From assembly GCA_900553145.1 (NCBI GenBank), contig USCL01000056.1, positions 1 through 16,257 on the forward strand: DNA of 16,257 bases, read 5' to 3'. The translations under genes were made by a program, and so were the position numbers. Numbering within the stretch: the first letter of the stretch is position 1; every line of letters starts with the position of its first letter. This document shows positions 1-7,023 of the stretch, one piece after another. Under the pieces are notes generated by a model. That model did not search any database. It saw only the letters and a program-made list of their open reading frames with translations, and was not told where the DNA came from. Source of the stretch: an uncultured Desulfovibrio sp. (GTDB lineage: Bacteria; Desulfobacterota; Desulfovibrionia; Desulfovibrionales; Desulfovibrionaceae).

Positions 1-144
1 CCACCCCTCTCCTTCCTAAGACTTTCGTGTTTTGGATCGGGGAGGCTCAAAGAATGTCCCGCATGATGACGCTGTGATCCGCCGGATTGCAGCGTTTGCC
101 GTACCTGCCCCCGGAATGGGGGAAACCTTCAACCCCTTTTTTCT

Positions 145-633
145 ATGACGCTTCCTTACGACCTGAATATTCTGGATGTCGTGCTGCTTTCGGTCATCGC
201 CCTGTTCACCCTGCGCGGCGCGCTGCGCGGCTTCCTCGACGAAGTGGCGGGGCTTGTGGGCATCCTCGGCGGCGTCTGGCTCGCCGGGCGATACTACGGC
301 GAACTGGGCCGCATCTTTGCCCAGTATACGGCCTCCCAGTGGGTCTACATCGTCGCCTACGTGCTGATCCTCTGCATGGTGATGTTCGTCATCAGCATGT
401 TTTCCCGCGCCCTCCACTCGTTCCTCAAGATGGCCTACGCCGACTGGATCAACCATCTCGCCGGGGCCGCCGTGGGCGGGCTCAAAGGCTTCCTCATCTG
501 CGCCGTCATGGTCACCCTACTTACCTACTTCATCAACGACGCCGATTTCATCAAAAGCTCGCGCATGATCCGCCCCATCAAGGAAACGATCGTCGTCTTC
601 AAGCAGTTCCTTCCCGAGCAGTATCGCAAGTAA
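145..633 (+). CDS. CvpA-family inner-membrane protein
   Basis: Encodes a 162-residue, very hydrophobic protein. The N-terminal hydrophobic helix is followed by a short Arg-rich turn (LFTLRGALRGFLDEV, about residues 21-35), which is the hallmark of the CvpA/colicin V production family. Further membrane segments lie near residues 34-52, 67-87 and 107-128. Known members are small inner-membrane proteins linked to envelope homeostasis and, in Escherichia coli, to colicin V export; the molecular role here cannot be read from sequence. The ATG at 145 has only a poor ribosome-binding site, since the preceding bases are C- and T-rich (a 5-bp C/G hairpin at 108-122, then a T-run at 137-142). It was chosen because the family signature starts right after it. 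The gene ends 78 bp from the convergent pdxA remnant. Length is normal for the family. Family call is fairly sure, function is not. Confidence 0.85.
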   Translation: MTLPYDLNILDVVLLSVIALFTLRGALRGFLDEVAGLVGILGGVWLAGRYYGELGRIFAQYTASQWVYIVAYVLILCMVMFVISMFSRALHSFLKMAYADWINHLAGAAVGGLKGFLICAVMVTLLTYFINDADFIKSSRMIRPIKETIVVFKQFLPEQYRK

Positions 634-710
634 AAAGACAGGGAGATTACAGCATGTAAAAACTGCAACCTCCCTACATGAGAAGAATCGATCTTATGAT
701 ATACTAAAAA

Positions 711-842
711 CTACACCTTGGGCGCGGCCATCTGGGCGGCGATGCGGATGGCTTCTTCGGTCGCCTTGGTCTTGGCTATGCCCTTCCCGGCGATGTCGAA
801 GGCCGTCCCGTGTTCGGGCGTGGTGATGGCGTAGGGGAGCAT
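711..842 (-). pseudogene. pdxA: pdxA 3' remnant (4-hydroxythreonine-4-phosphate dehydrogenase C-terminus)
   Basis: Only the last 43 codons and the stop survive. The readable peptide contains LPYAITTPEHGTAFDIAGKG, which matches the conserved PdxA C-terminal segment (LPFIRTSxDHGTAxxxAGxG in E. coli), followed by a typical closing helix ending in APKV. PdxA is a cytoplasmic, metal- and NAD-dependent dehydrogenase of pyridoxal phosphate synthesis and is normally about 320-340 residues long. The rest, including the metal-binding histidines, is missing. Upstream in the gene's own direction, the sequence changes at about 843 into an unrelated relaxase reading frame with no intervening spacer. The fragment has no start or ribosome-binding site of its own and should not be functional. 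The abrupt junction means either recombination of an incoming element into pdxA or an assembly chimera. Confidence 0.82.
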
Positions 843-1673
843 GGATATACCGGCTTTGCTCCGGTATTTTCTCTAAGTCCTGCGCCGGAAGATATGGCCC
901 CAATTTTTCCTCTAGCTTTTTTAATGACAATGCCTTGTCTACCGTGCTGGCCTTTACGGTATGGTGTTGGTTGTGGCGATCAGTTATGACCAATCCGTTA
1001 CCGTGGGGCTTTATCTCCAAGCCATAAAGGGCATGCTCCTCATGGAGCGTTTGCCAATCCGTTGCTGTTGCCAGAACATGCAAAAGATTGTCTCTGTGGG
1101 CCTTGGTATAGGATTCAAAGGATTGCTGGCCTGTGTGGGCTTCAATAAAGGTGGCTTTTCCGCCCAAAGGCCACTGTTTTCTTTGCCCCGGCCATTATCA
1201 ATGACAAGGCCATATTTCTGCTCCAGCTCTCGGCATACGGTGTCTTTTTTCCAGAAATCGTGGAACGGCTCGTGCCGGATGTACCGCTCCGGGTGGATCA
1301 TGTTGTAGGCAACGTGCATATGGAGATTGGCAGTGTTTTTATGGACGCCACAATGCCGCTGGTGATCGGTGTACCCCAACGCTGCGGCAAAGCGCTCTTC
1401 AATGGCCCTGAATATCTCCGGCGTCAATTTTGCCTCATCCTCTAAGCGAAAGCTGATCACAAGGTGATAGGTTTTGTTTTTCGTGGTGCGGATGTTCATG
1501 GCCTGAACGTCCACGGCCTCGGCAATGCCGTTCTGGTAATCATCGTCACCAAGGCATCCGGCGCACCAGTACATGAATCTTTTTTCACCTTCATGACCGG
1601 CGCCAGCAATGTAGTCAGCAAGACGGGCGTAGTTATCATTTTTGGGACGGATGCCTACTTTTTTGCTGATCAT
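843..1673 (-). pseudogene. IncP/MOBP-type conjugative relaxase (TraI-like), frameshifted and truncated
   Basis: The relaxase would nick the transfer origin and lead the DNA strand into a recipient cell. The N-terminal frame (start 1673) aligns well with RP4 TraI: an early active-site tyrosine in LADYIAG (Tyr21), the central KTYHLVISFR stretch, and the metal-binding histidine motif VHKNTANLHMHVAYNMIHPE. After DNGRGKENSGLW (about 1167) the frame continues without meaning to 1011, while the true continuation (GGKATFIEAHTGQQSFESY and onward) is in the neighbouring frame. One extra base in the TTTGGG run at 1163-1168 would join them. The protein then breaks at about 843, where pdxA sequence begins, so the C-terminal part is absent. 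The start codon overlaps the mobC stop as ATGA, implying translational coupling. The conserved motifs make the identity secure, but the gene is broken as given. Confidence 0.85.
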
Positions 1674-1972
1674 CGTATGACCGCTATGGCCTGCTGAACT
1701 TCCCGCTGCCGGGCGTCCAGTTCATGTAAAAGGCGGTGAACTGTCTGCCTGTCCGCGCCATTCGCCAATGCCTGTTTCACCAGACCGCCAAGTCTGCCGA
1801 GGTCGCCTTTGAGGTGGCGTAATTCAATTCTTGCCTCTTGATGCTCCAGACTTGGGACGGAAAACCCAAGGCACACCCTTTTGCTGAAGGTGGAAAGGGA
1901 CAGCCCCGCCTTGCTGGCCGAGGCTTTGATTTGTGCGTGTTCCTCTGGGGTCAGATAGGTTCTGAGAATCAA
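1670..1972 (-). CDS. mobC: MobC/TraJ-like relaxosome accessory protein
   Basis: A 100-residue protein beginning ILRTYLTPEEHAQIKASA and continuing with AGLSLSTFSKRVCLG, the ribbon-helix-helix-like N-terminus seen in MobC/TraJ plasmid mobilisation proteins. A long charged helix follows (residues 45-98). Such proteins bind the transfer origin and help the relaxase melt and nick it. The stop overlaps the relaxase start, as in IncP-type mobilisation operons. The start is uncertain. The TTG at 1972 has no good ribosome-binding site, while a perfect AGGAGG lies upstream at 1994-1999 next to another TTG (1987-1989). That upstream frame enters this gene only if one A is added to the A-run at 1974-1978. 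The same change would also end the upstream transglycosylase gene at this point. The intended protein is therefore probably six residues longer. Confidence 0.72.
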   Translation of the reverse strand: MILRTYLTPEEHAQIKASASKAGLSLSTFSKRVCLGFSVPSLEHQEARIELRHLKGDLGRLGGLVKQALANGADRQTVHRLLHELDARQREVQQAIAVIR

Positions 1973-2471
1973 CTTTTTGCTCGGTACAAGGAGCCTCCTG
2001 AATTTTGGAGGCTCTTAGGCCTGCATAGTGACGATAAACGAGCCAAGCGTAGCGCCTGCCACGTTCTGGGTCTGGGGAATGGTATTTGCCCACGGCTTTC
2101 CAGTTCAGGCCGTAGCGGGCGATCTCTTCCGCAAGTATCCATGTACCCCAACTCTCATTGATGGCCGGGTCGAGCAGTGATAACGGGTCTATGCCGTAAC
2201 GCTCCATCCACCATGAGTTTATCTGCATTTTACCAACGTCAAAAGACAAGCCAGCCGCAATCGCCTTTTGTATGAGCTGTTTCGCTTTCTCCCGCGTGGC
2301 AGGGTAGTAGGATCTTCCGGCTATATTGATCGTAAAAGGGTTTAGGCCGGATTCCTGAAGGGCGATAGCTTCTACCAGTTGGGCGGGCGGCTCTGGCGTG
2401 GCGTAAAGTTCCGCTGCGACTGCTGGTGTATACAGACAAAGCAGAACGGCTAGCGTGAATGCCATCTTCAT
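1824..2471 (-). CDS. VirB1/TrbN-like lytic transglycosylase of a mobilisation module
   Basis: A 215-residue secreted protein with an N-terminal signal peptide (residues 1-20, ending AVAA) and a lysozyme-like transglycosylase domain. Visible landmarks are the catalytic glutamate in ALQESGLNP (Glu40), the DVGKMQINSWW motif, and AVGKYHSPDPERGR further on. Such enzymes locally open peptidoglycan in the periplasm so a conjugation channel can be assembled. The ATG at 2471 was chosen because it opens the signal peptide and has a GAGG element about 9 bp upstream; the frame is open to 2564. From about residue 167 on, the frame runs through the mobC gene for 149 bp and the sequence no longer looks like a domain (Gln/Gly/Lys-rich). 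A single extra A at 1974-1978 would give a natural end at 1969, so the C-terminal tail is probably an artefact of a lost base. Confidence 0.8.
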   Translation of the reverse strand: MKMAFTLAVLLCLYTPAVAAELYATPEPPAQLVEAIALQESGLNPFTINIAGRSYYPATREKAKQLIQKAIAAGLSFDVGKMQINSWWMERYGIDPLSLLDPAINESWGTWILAEEIARYGLNWKAVGKYHSPDPERGRRYAWLVYRHYAGLRASKIQEAPCTEQKVDSQNLSDPRGTRTNQSLGQQGGAVPFHLQQKGVPWVFRPKSGASRGKN

Positions 2472-2755
2472 GGGGTCTGCCTCTTGTTTTGGCGTTGAGC
2501 GGAACCGCGAATAAGCAGCCCCGCAGGGCAGGACAGGAATGGAGCCGCCGGAAGGTGGGTACACTTCCTCTGTCCTGTCCTCTGAAATGCCAATACAGTA
2601 GCACAGATAAAGACATTTAAGAACACAAAGACAGAAATTATGACAACTTATTCTTGGCTATGTTTGGGGATGCTGAACTATGGCTGTGATTCTCTGCGTA
2701 TGGCAAAATATGCTTGTGTATTGCTATGGATGGATTCTCGTAAAAACGCCGTTTG

Positions 2756-2784
2756 TTGACGGGGGATTGCTGCTGGCTTACAGA
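2756..2784 (+). promoter_or_regulatory. Candidate promoter for the DUF1016 nuclease gene
   Basis: TTGACG at 2756-2761 and TACAGA at 2779-2784 are separated by 17 bp, a sigma-70-like arrangement with a good -35 and a fair -10. It lies about 115 bp upstream of the nuclease start and upstream of the palindrome at 2853-2881, which would then fall in the transcribed leader. This is based on pattern only. Confidence 0.3.
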
Positions 2785-2852
2785 AAAAAGAACAACCTCA
2801 GGAACCCTTGCAGGGTTGCTAAGCTGACACTTCAAGTACAGGCATGGTTTGC

Positions 2853-2881
2853 CAATTTGGCAACAGCCTGTTGCCAAATTG
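2853..2881. repeat. Perfect 14-bp inverted repeat upstream of the nuclease gene (possible operator)
   Basis: The arms CAATTTGGCAACAG and CTGTTGCCAAATTG are exact reverse complements separated by one base. The site ends 18 bp before the nuclease ATG. No T-run follows on the plus strand, so it does not look like a terminator. A near copy, 26 of 29 bases identical, lies inside the nuclease gene at 3198-3226, and a weaker half-site occurs at 2921-2934. The symmetry and position fit a protein-binding operator or an RNA hairpin sequestering the translation start. It could also be a duplicated fragment of coding sequence, since it would read QQPVAKL in the nuclease frame, much like the internal QQVVAKL. 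Confidence 0.7.
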
Positions 2882-2899
2882 CATAACACGGTAAAATTT

Positions 2900-3940
2900 A
2901 TGAAAAATAATGGGCTAACCCTGTTGCCACAAGGGTATGACGATCTGCTAAAAGACCTGAAAGCGCGTGTCCACAAGGCGCGCATGTCTGCCGTGCTGGC
3001 TGCCAATGCCGAGCTTATTGCCCTATACTTGGATATTGGAAAAGCAATTCTTGAACGCCGAGATGCAGAGGGGTGGGGAACCAAAATCATCGAAAGGCTA
3101 GGGAATGATCTCCGGCTAGCCTTTCCCGACATTAAAGGGTTTTCGCCAAGAAATTTTAGGTATATGCGCCAGTTAGCGCAGATTTGCACGGACACTCCAA
3201 TTTTGCAACAGGTTGTTGCCAAATTGCCTTGGGGCCACACAATCACCCTGATCGAGAAGCTCAAGGCCGACAATGAGCGTCTTTGGTATGGGCTGCAAGC
3301 CATCGAACATGGCTGGTCACGATCAATCCTGCAAATACAGATTGAAACTCAACTTCACGCCCGCCAGATTGACGCCATAAAGGTCAGTAACTTCAAAGAC
3401 CGCCTGCCGGAGTTGCAGTCGGACATGGCGCAAGAAGTCCTGAAGGACCCGTATATTTTTGATTTCCTGTCTGTCGGTGATGAAGCACATGAGCGCGAAG
3501 TTGAACGCGAACTGGTGAAGCATATCACGGAATTTCTGCTGGAGCTTGGAAGCGGATTTTCCTATGTCGGCAAACAGGTGCATTTGGAAGTGGCCGGAGA
3601 AGATTTTTATATCGACCTGCTTTTCTACCACTTGAAATTGCGTTGCTATGTTGTGATTGAATTGAAGGCTGGAGCCTTCAAGCCAGAATACGCGGGCAAG
3701 CTAAACTTTTACTGTTCAGCAGTCGATGATCTTCTGCGCCATGAAAGCGATAATCCAACTATCGGGCTGATTTTGTGTAAAAAGAAAAACGGCCTTTTAG
3801 CTGAATACGCTTTGCGAGATATGGCGAAGCCATTGGCTGTATCTGATTATGCACTTACCCGCTCCGTTCCAGAGGATTTGAAGACAAGCCTGCCAACTGT
3901 CGAAGAGATTGAGCGAGAACTACAAAATGGAGCTGACTAG
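2900..3940 (+). CDS. DUF1016/YhcG-family PD-(D/E)XK nuclease-domain protein
   Basis: A 346-residue protein of the DUF1016 (YhcG) family at normal length. The N-terminal helical domain (about residues 10-160) contains the family signatures GKGFSPRN-like GFSPRNFRYMRQ and VVAKLPWGHT. The C-terminal domain is a PD-(D/E)XK nuclease fold: Asp239 in FYIDLLFYH, Glu254 and Lys256 in YVVIELKAG, then AGKLNFY. The catalytic triad is therefore present and the enzyme is predicted to be active on nucleic acid. Its true substrate is not known from sequence. Family members are common on mobile elements and in defence neighbourhoods. The ATG at 2900 is preferred: the frame extends up to a TTG at 2849, but that extension is the palindrome. 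The ribosome-binding site is weak (GGTAAA). It is followed, 165 bp on, by the large ATPase gene in the same direction; that gap and the change in base composition argue they were acquired separately. Confidence 0.88.
   Translation: MKNNGLTLLPQGYDDLLKDLKARVHKARMSAVLAANAELIALYLDIGKAILERRDAEGWGTKIIERLGNDLRLAFPDIKGFSPRNFRYMRQLAQICTDTPILQQVVAKLPWGHTITLIEKLKADNERLWYGLQAIEHGWSRSILQIQIETQLHARQIDAIKVSNFKDRLPELQSDMAQEVLKDPYIFDFLSVGDEAHEREVERELVKHITEFLLELGSGFSYVGKQVHLEVAGEDFYIDLLFYHLKLRCYVVIELKAGAFKPEYAGKLNFYCSAVDDLLRHESDNPTIGLILCKKKNGLLAEYALRDMAKPLAVSDYALTRSVPEDLKTSLPTVEEIERELQNGAD
3198..3226 (+). repeat. Internal near-copy of the upstream palindrome
   Basis: CAATTTTGCAACAG, one base, then TTGTTGCCAAATTG: 26 of 29 bases match the palindrome at 2853-2881. 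It encodes the conserved ILQQVVAKL stretch of the nuclease and is read in the same frame as the upstream copy would be. The coding constraint can explain this copy; it does not explain why the upstream copy is the more perfect palindrome. Confidence 0.75.
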
Positions 3941-4105
3941 TTTGCTACGAAAAAGGCTGCATGAGTACTTTTGAGCGACTAATAATAGTTTTCAAGCGGT
4001 TCAGGACTCATCTCCTTGGGAATGTGATTTTTTTGAAATATACTTCATTGTTCAGAATGCAGCATTAGAAAGTTAAATAACATATAATGCTTTTGGGGGG
4101 GCAGA

Positions 4106-6697
4106 ATGTCAGTCTATAACGAAATCTTAAGCTGGTCACAGAACAAGCCAGACTTCATCAAAGATGCTTTGCGCCGGATAATCTTAAATCCTTTAATTAC
4201 AGACCAAGACATTAATGACATAGTATCGCTAATCAAAAAAGAAAACGGAGCGATGTCTATCACCCTTAATCCTATCCCCATTAGCGATGCTCATATCCCA
4301 AATATCGCAAATATGGGCACGAGTTACCCCAAATTGAAAGGAATTAAAAATCCTATAAATATATGTGCATTACATAAGGAAAGTGAACTTCATTTTTCAC
4401 CTGATGGGTTAACTGTAGTCTATGGCAACAATGGTACTGGGAAATCAAGTTATTCAAGGATGTTGAAAAAACTTTGTTGGAGCAGAAACCCAAGAGTTGA
4501 GTTGAAGAAAAATTTATTTTCTCCCTCTCCAGAAACTCAACAAGCAAATTTTATTATTGAAACTAGTGGAGAAGATATAAATTTTCTCTGGACAGAAGGC
4601 GATGCACCACATCACGCTCTTAGTTCTATTTTTATATTTGATACAGATTGCGGAGAAGTATATGTAAACAACGAAAATCCTACGGAATACAAGCCTATCG
4701 GGGTTGACCTCTTAGAAAAGTTAATTCCGGCTTTAACTCGCGCTTCCCAACAACTAGCAGCAGAAGTAGCGAGCTACACCACTCAAAAACCATATATAGA
4801 CTCATCATTAAGTTCAACAAGTGCTGCGCAGTGGTACGATTCTCTGGAATCAAAAGAGCGAAGCGATATTGATGAGTATATACAGTTTAGTGCAAAAGAT
4901 GTTGAAAGGAAGCAGGAGCTATTTTCCCTAATAAATAGTACAAACCAGCAGCAAACAATTCAAGATCTAACAAATTTAGGATCAAGGATTAAAAATATTT
5001 GTCAGCAGTTTTTGAATATAGAAATATTATTTAACAAGCAAAATATCGATGAGATTGTTGCCCTAAGAGCCACTTACGAAAAAAATAAGCAGGCATATGA
5101 CATCGCTGTAAAAGAATTGGGAGCCATAAATACAATCAACGGATTCGGAACAAACCCGTGGAGAGTTCTTTGGGACGCTGCAAAGAAGTTCGCTCACAGT
5201 AACGGTATGTCCGATGGGCAAACATTCCCTTCTCAAGATTCATTAGAAAAATGCGTGCTATGCCAACAAGAACTAAATAGTGAAGCAAAGAGCAGATTAC
5301 TTGGTTTTAACAAATTCATTCTGAATGACGTGACAATGAATTTGCAAGCAATCCAGGAAGCAATTCAAGACAAGGAAAATATTGTAAAATCGTTAAATAT
5401 CCCACAATTTATAGTCGTCCCAGAAATATTTCAACTCATTCCAAGAATTGAAGAGAAATATGTTGAGTTTTGTAACTACATTGATCAGATAAAGAATTCC
5501 ATACTTTATTATCTGCATAATGGTGGTAATTTAAATATTGCTCTGATCCCTATATCGCCGATTATAAGCAGCGTCCTTCCTACAATCGAAGCACAGATTG
5601 AACAGAATAAGCAATTCCTCCAAAATAAAAACACATTTTTTGCTGAGTATAATGAGTTAATTGCAAAAGAGTTTCTATTTTCTCATAAGGATATCATTTT
5701 ACGTTATTTTGATGAATTTCACTACAAAAGTTGGCTAAATAAATGCCAATCGACCATCAACACTTCGAGCATTTCAAGAAAGATTGGAGAGCTTGTTGAA
5801 GACCGAGCTGTTATCTTACAACATCAAGAATTTATTAATCATTTGCGTTATTTCAATCCGGAGCTGGCCGCCAAAGTGTTATTGACTAAAACGAAAACAT
5901 CCCAAGGCAATACATTCCAGCAGTGCAGGTTGGCAGGTCTGACAGATACCATAAATTCAGTTCTAAGTGAAGGTGAGCAAAAAATTATTGCTCTTTCTAA
6001 TTTTCTGGCTGAATGTACAATAGATGGGCGGCAAAATTCTATCATTTTTGACGACCCGGTAAACTCTTTAGACATGGACTATAGGGAACTGATCGCCCAT
6101 AAAATAGCAGAGCTGTCTGGCAATCGGCAAGTTATTGTGTTGACTCACGACTTGTCATTTTTACGACTACTGATAGATATTTGCAAAGAAAAACTTCAAA
6201 TCCACTGTGGTGTAGTTGGAATTGATAGATACAATGAAATAAGCGGTATTGTAACAGATGAAATACCATACTTAGCCAAAAATATACAAGAACGAATAGA
6301 CTCTATCCGTAAAATTCTTGATGAGCATGATATGTGTAGCATTTCGGATTCTCACGGCAGAGAAACTAGAATAGATTCAGCGTGTAAAAAGTTTAGAATG
6401 TTACTGGAGCGTACTGTAGAAGAAGTTCTTTCAAACAAAACTTATGAACGCTTTTCTAAGAATATTCATCTCAAAAAATCATACTTATCGAGCTATGTTG
6501 TCACCGAAAAATCTGATATTGATTTTTTATTAAATTTATTTGGAAAATACTCTACTTCCGAACACGATGGTGGAGCTACAACCGTTTTCCAGATACCAAA
6601 TAGAACTACAATTGAGAGTGATATCAGGGCATATTCAGAATGGAGAAACGCGTTCAAGGGCAAGCTGAAAACGTGGAGAGAGATAAACGGTTATTAA
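4106..6697 (+). CDS. Large SMC/PrrC-RloC-like AAA ATPase, candidate defence protein
   Basis: An 863-residue ABC/SMC-type ATPase. Walker A is GNNGTGKSS (residues 107-115, Lys113). A long helical middle section carries a CVLC pair (Cys383, Cys386) like a zinc hook. The ABC signature is LSEGEQ (620-625), Walker B is SIIFDDPVNSLD (Asp649, Asp650), and the H-loop is LTHDLSF (His681). This split ATPase head with a central coiled coil is the layout of the AAA_13 group, which includes the PrrC and RloC anticodon nucleases. The C-terminal 150 residues hold RMLLE (Arg764, Glu768) and several histidines (788, 820). That recalls the RloC/PrrC Arg-Glu-His active site, but the spacing does not match well, so nuclease activity is unproven. 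The ATG follows a G-rich ribosome-binding site. Base composition is far more AT-rich than the flanks, a sign of separate acquisition. Function unknown; phage defence is the likeliest role. Confidence 0.8.
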   Translation: MSVYNEILSWSQNKPDFIKDALRRIILNPLITDQDINDIVSLIKKENGAMSITLNPIPISDAHIPNIANMGTSYPKLKGIKNPINICALHKESELHFSPDGLTVVYGNNGTGKSSYSRMLKKLCWSRNPRVELKKNLFSPSPETQQANFIIETSGEDINFLWTEGDAPHHALSSIFIFDTDCGEVYVNNENPTEYKPIGVDLLEKLIPALTRASQQLAAEVASYTTQKPYIDSSLSSTSAAQWYDSLESKERSDIDEYIQFSAKDVERKQELFSLINSTNQQQTIQDLTNLGSRIKNICQQFLNIEILFNKQNIDEIVALRATYEKNKQAYDIAVKELGAINTINGFGTNPWRVLWDAAKKFAHSNGMSDGQTFPSQDSLEKCVLCQQELNSEAKSRLLGFNKFILNDVTMNLQAIQEAIQDKENIVKSLNIPQFIVVPEIFQLIPRIEEKYVEFCNYIDQIKNSILYYLHNGGNLNIALIPISPIISSVLPTIEAQIEQNKQFLQNKNTFFAEYNELIAKEFLFSHKDIILRYFDEFHYKSWLNKCQSTINTSSISRKIGELVEDRAVILQHQEFINHLRYFNPELAAKVLLTKTKTSQGNTFQQCRLAGLTDTINSVLSEGEQKIIALSNFLAECTIDGRQNSIIFDDPVNSLDMDYRELIAHKIAELSGNRQVIVLTHDLSFLRLLIDICKEKLQIHCGVVGIDRYNEISGIVTDEIPYLAKNIQERIDSIRKILDEHDMCSISDSHGRETRIDSACKKFRMLLERTVEEVLSNKTYERFSKNIHLKKSYLSSYVVTEKSDIDFLLNLFGKYSTSEHDGGATTVFQIPNRTTIESDIRAYSEWRNAFKGKLKTWREINGY

Positions 6698-6903
6698 CGA
6701 TTTTTTTGGGTTATATAGAAACACGTTGCTGCGTATGTAGTCATATTAATAAGAAAAAAGCAACTCTATGATTAAAACTTTTGATTCTGTAGAATTTGAA
6801 GTCCAGTTCTGTAATCTCTAGTAAGTACTGAGGTGGTCATGGCAACTCACTTTCTATCGATTTTTGTTACTCCCATCACTGGCCGCGCCGAAGTCGCATG
6901 TCT

Positions 6904-6956
6904 TTTAGCCCTCTAATTATGGCTTATTCGCCATAATTAGAACCGATAAGGCTAAA
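6904..6956. repeat. Compound inverted repeat
   Basis: The inner arms CTAATTATGGC (6913-6923) and GCCATAATTAG (6930-6940) are exact complements around a 6-base spacer. The outer arms TTTAGCC (6904-6910) and GGCTAAA (6950-6956) extend the symmetry, with an unequal internal loop. The 11-6-11 geometry resembles a tyrosine-recombinase core site, but the arm sequence does not match known dif sites. It may instead be a protein-binding site in the origin region or a hairpin at the end of the ATPase transcript. Confidence 0.6.
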
Positions 6957-7023
6957 TGATCTTAATCAAACTGGCTTCCTTCCTTTTTCCTTCTCTTAAT
7001 TTTTTATCTCTTGGGTTTTATGC

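Larger units (their letters stand above)
2472..2899. other. Intergenic region between the divergent mobilisation module and the nuclease gene
   Basis: A stretch of 428 bases lies between the divergent transglycosylase and nuclease genes, so promoters for both directions should be here. It contains a candidate plus-strand promoter and a perfect 14-bp inverted repeat, listed separately. The reading frames that cross it lack recognisable motifs and do not look coding. No RNA gene is seen. Confidence 0.6.

Noticed and set aside
2680..2886. 68-residue open frame upstream of the nuclease
   Set aside because: No motifs, no ribosome-binding site, and it ends within the palindrome; better explained as promoter and leader DNA.
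2844..2894. 16-codon leader peptide overlapping the palindrome upstream of the nuclease
   Set aside because: It has an ATG and a stop but no convincing ribosome-binding site, and a reading frame this short is expected by chance.
2849..2899. TTG start at 2849 for the nuclease
   Set aside because: It would add 17 residues encoded by the palindrome; the ATG at 2900 gives the usual family start and length.
4106..6697. Confident naming of the ATPase as the anticodon nuclease RloC
   Set aside because: The ATPase core and CxxC fit, but no histidine stands at the expected distance from Arg764/Glu768 and no restriction-modification genes are nearby.
6768..6821. 17-codon open frame downstream of the ATPase
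   Set aside because: No ribosome-binding site and no similarity; too short to support.
6913..6940. Xer dif site
   Set aside because: The 11-6-11 geometry fits, but dif arms have ATAA and TTAT facing the centre, while these arms end in GGC and begin with GCC.
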